Positions 15,142-17,153 of a DNA stretch of 17,153 bases are shown here, one piece after another. How positions within the stretch are numbered: the first letter of the stretch is position 1; every line of letters starts with the position of its first letter. Source of the DNA: Thermoflexus sp. GTDB lineage: Bacteria; Chloroflexota; Anaerolineae; Thermoflexales; Thermoflexaceae. The notes under the pieces were generated by a model. It ran no database searches, was not told the origin of the DNA, and saw only the letters and a list, made by a program, of their open reading frames with translations. Where the stretch lies: assembly GCF_034432235.1 (NCBI RefSeq), contig NZ_DAOUCJ010000120.1, forward strand, positions 1 to 17,153, in the 5' to 3' direction. The position numbers and the translations under genes are program-made.

Positions 15142-17153
15142 CTACCGCTGGCGCTTCCTCCGGCCCTCCCCACGATCGTTCCGTCCGCCTCCCCTCTCCA
15201 AAGCAGCCGGGGCGATCAAACGGATCATGGTTTCGTTGCTCTTCAAGCTGACCACCGCCGTCCCGGGTCGTGCCCGGCCGACCCGGGGAAGATCCTTCAC
15301 CTTCACGGCTTTCACCGTCCCCCGGCTGCCCACCACCCACAGGGTTTCATCTTCCTCCACCGCGGCAACTCCAACCACCGGACCGGTTTTCTCTGAAACC
15401 GTTGCCGTCTGCACGCCCACGCCATACCGGCCCTGGCGGGGATATTCCCTCGCCGCCGTGCGTTTCATAAAGCCGTGCGCCGTCCCGATGACAATCGCCC
15501 CATGAGGCTTCACCAGGGCCGCCCCGATCACCTGATCCCTCTCTCCGAGCTTGATGCCCAGCACCCCGGCGGCGCTCAGGCCCATCACCCGAACCTCCTC
15601 CTCGGCAAAGCGGATCGCCTGGCCTGCGGCGGTGGCCATCAGGATCTCACCCTCTCCATAGGTGGTGAAAGCCGACACGAGAGCATCCTCCTCCGAAATT
15701 CCCATCGCCGAGAAGGCACCGGGGCGGTTCAGGTCCGCCCAGGCTATGCGTTTGCACATGGCATTCCGGGTCACGAGGAACACATAGGGGCCTGCCCCAT
15801 TGGCATCGATCCGCCTCGGCATCGGCAGCGCGGCCACCACGGTTTCCCCCTCCGGGAGGGCGACCAAGTCCAGGATGGGGATCCCCTCCTCGCCCTCCGG
15901 GATCCGATGCACGGCCACCCCCGCCGCCGTCCCCCGGTCCGTGAAGAGCACCACGGCGCCCCGGGTGCTCCCTCGCACCAGCGCCATCGGTCGATCTCCA
16001 TGGGGCCATGCCGGCCCGCCTCGAAGCGGCATTCGGAGGATCCGGCCGCCGGCGGTGATCGTCACCCAGACCGGCTGATCCGGCATCAGATCCTCCACCG
16101 TGAGCGCCCCCCGTGCCCGGTCCGCCATGAACGTCCGCCGCGCGTCTCCGTATTTCGCCTTGAGCTCCTGGAGTTCCTCCCGGATCACCTTCAGGATCTT
16201 CTTCGGGTGGGCCAGCAGATCCTCCAGCTCCCGGATCCGGCCCTGCTTCTCTTTGTATTCGGCTTCGATCTTCTCCCGCTCCAGCCGCGCCAGCCGCCGC
16301 AGGGGCATCTCCAGGATGGCCAGCGCCTGAGCCTCCGTCAGCCGATAGCGCCGCATCAGACCTGCTTTGGCTTCCTCGGCGTCCTTCGAGCGCCGGATCA
16401 GGGCGATCACCTCATCCAGATGCGCCAGGGCGGTCAGCAACCCTTCCAGGATATGCGCGCGCTCCCGGGCCCGGGCCAGCTCGTATTCGCTGCGACGCCG
16501 GATCACCTGCTGGCGGTGCTCCACGAAGAGCTGAAGGACCTTCTTCAGAGGAAGCAGGCGCGGCTCCCCATCCACCAGGGCCAGCATCTGCACGCCGAAG
16601 GTGGTCTGGAGGGGCGTGTGTTTGTAAAGGGCCGTTAGCACCTCGCGGGGATCCGCAGTCCGGGCCACCTCGATCACCAGCCGCATCCCCCGTCGGTCGG
16701 ACTCATCCCGCAAATCGGTGATCCCCTCGATCCGTCCTTCCCGGACCAGCTCGGCGATCCGCTCGATGAGGGCGGCCTTGTTCACCTGATAGGGCAGCTC
16801 CGTCACCACGATCCGCACCTTTCCCCGCTCCGCCTCCTCGATATGAGCGCGGGCCTGAACCACGAACTGCCCCTTCCCCACCGCATAAGCTGCCCGCACC
16901 GCGTCGGTCTCGCCATCATCGGCGTAGCGGAACACCACCCCGCCGGTCGGGAAATCCGGGCCCTTGATGAAGGCCATCAGATCATCCACCGTGATGCGAT
17001 CCAGGTGGCCCCAGTGATCGATCATGTAGCACAGGGCGTCGCAGACCTCGCTCAGGTTGTGGGGGGGGATGCTGGTGGCCATCCCCACCGCGATCCCCGC
17101 GGCCCCGTTGATCAGCAGCTGCGGCGCCTTCGCCGGCAGCACCACCGGCTCCT
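15142..17153 (-). CDS. gyrA: Type IIA topoisomerase subunit A (GyrA/ParC), 5' end outside window
   Basis: 669 residues from the C-terminal part of a DNA gyrase or topoisomerase IV A subunit, which cuts and reseals double-stranded DNA. Visible from the start: LLINGAAGIAVGMATSIPPHN, GPDFPTGG, ELPYQVNKAALIERIAELV, IEGITDLRDESDRRGMRLVI, a coiled-coil and gate region with AQALAILEMPLRRLARLE, then a C-terminal beta-propeller with repeated blades (VYVFLVTRN-like, ILMATAAGQAIRF, IVIGTAHGFMKRT, LWVVGSRGTVKAV). About 150-170 residues, including the DNA-linking Tyr, lie off the right edge (estimate from E. coli GyrA). In the first blade, where GyrA usually has QRRGG(K/R)G, this protein has RMPLRGGPAWPHGDRP, so no canonical GyrA box is seen. 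A basic tail ends the protein. The symbol is provisional between gyrA and parC. TAG stop at 15142-15144. Confidence 0.93.
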   Translation of the reverse strand, partial: EPVVLPAKAPQLLINGAAGIAVGMATSIPPHNLSEVCDALCYMIDHWGHLDRITVDDLMAFIKGPDFPTGGVVFRYADDGETDAVRAAYAVGKGQFVVQARAHIEEAERGKVRIVVTELPYQVNKAALIERIAELVREGRIEGITDLRDESDRRGMRLVIEVARTADPREVLTALYKHTPLQTTFGVQMLALVDGEPRLLPLKKVLQLFVEHRQQVIRRRSEYELARARERAHILEGLLTALAHLDEVIALIRRSKDAEEAKAGLMRRYRLTEAQALAILEMPLRRLARLEREKIEAEYKEKQGRIRELEDLLAHPKKILKVIREELQELKAKYGDARRTFMADRARGALTVEDLMPDQPVWVTITAGGRILRMPLRGGPAWPHGDRPMALVRGSTRGAVVLFTDRGTAAGVAVHRIPEGEEGIPILDLVALPEGETVVAALPMPRRIDANGAGPYVFLVTRNAMCKRIAWADLNRPGAFSAMGISEEDALVSAFTTYGEGEILMATAAGQAIRFAEEEVRVMGLSAAGVLGIKLGERDQVIGAALVKPHGAIVIGTAHGFMKRTAAREYPRQGRYGVGVQTATVSEKTGPVVGVAAVEEDETLWVVGSRGTVKAVKVKDLPRVGRARPGTAVVSLKSNETMIRLIAPAALERGGGRNDRGEGRRKRQR

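Noticed and set aside
15475..16638. 387-residue plus-strand open frame antisense to the topoisomerase gene
   Set aside because: Shadow of conserved GyrA/ParC coding sequence with His/Pro/Gln-rich composition.

Overview
This window looks like chromosomal DNA of a GC-rich bacterium, most likely a member of the Chloroflexota, possibly a thermophilic Thermoflexus- or Anaerolineae-like lineage. The main pointers are a giant membrane protein with the Chlor_Arch_YYY (DUF2298) signature, a Thr/Pro-rich tail on an exported protein, and primary-type sigma and topoisomerase genes of ordinary bacterial type. The taxonomic call is inference from family distribution and base composition; no rRNA marker is present. 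I see no CRISPR array, tRNA, rRNA, prophage or insertion sequence.

Left part (1-5848): a truncated GT4 glycosyltransferase gene on the minus strand faces away from a 1564-residue plus-strand gene that joins a GT39-like GT-C module, a large extracytoplasmic domain and a DUF2298 module. The 252-base divergent gap holds a perfect TATAAT readable on both strands and a strong hairpin in the leader of the large gene. Both genes point to surface glycan work. The large gene converges on rsgA across a hairpin-rich 249-base gap.

Middle (5849-9264): rsgA (ribosome assembly GTPase, minus) and an xdhC-like molybdenum hydroxylase maturation gene (plus) diverge from a 429-base gap that carries a tandem direct repeat and a composite palindromic repeat. 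xdhC ends in a terminator hairpin whose loop contains its stop codon, and it converges on a primary-type sigma-70 gene (minus).

Right-centre (9342-13256): a four-gene minus-strand operon encodes an ABC ATPase, an ABC-2 permease, a GldG-like exported subunit and a DUF4340 membrane-anchored protein. It has tight spacing, strong ribosome binding sites and an ATGA overlap. Two tandem sigma-70-type promoter candidates lie upstream. This is the GldA-GldF-GldG-DUF4340 type of transporter found also in non-gliding bacteria; its substrate is unknown. The sigma gene lies 77 bases downstream and could be partly co-transcribed.

Right end (13529-17153): an HD-domain phosphohydrolase, an MBL-fold hydrolase and the C-terminal two-thirds of a type IIA topoisomerase A subunit (GyrA/ParC), all minus strand. 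The topoisomerase lacks a recognisable GyrA box in its first C-terminal blade.

Most of the window is ordinary housekeeping and envelope content. The items most worth following are the GT-C/DUF2298 fusion, the missing GyrA box, the repeat-rich rsgA-xdhC gap, and the ABC operon with its leader.
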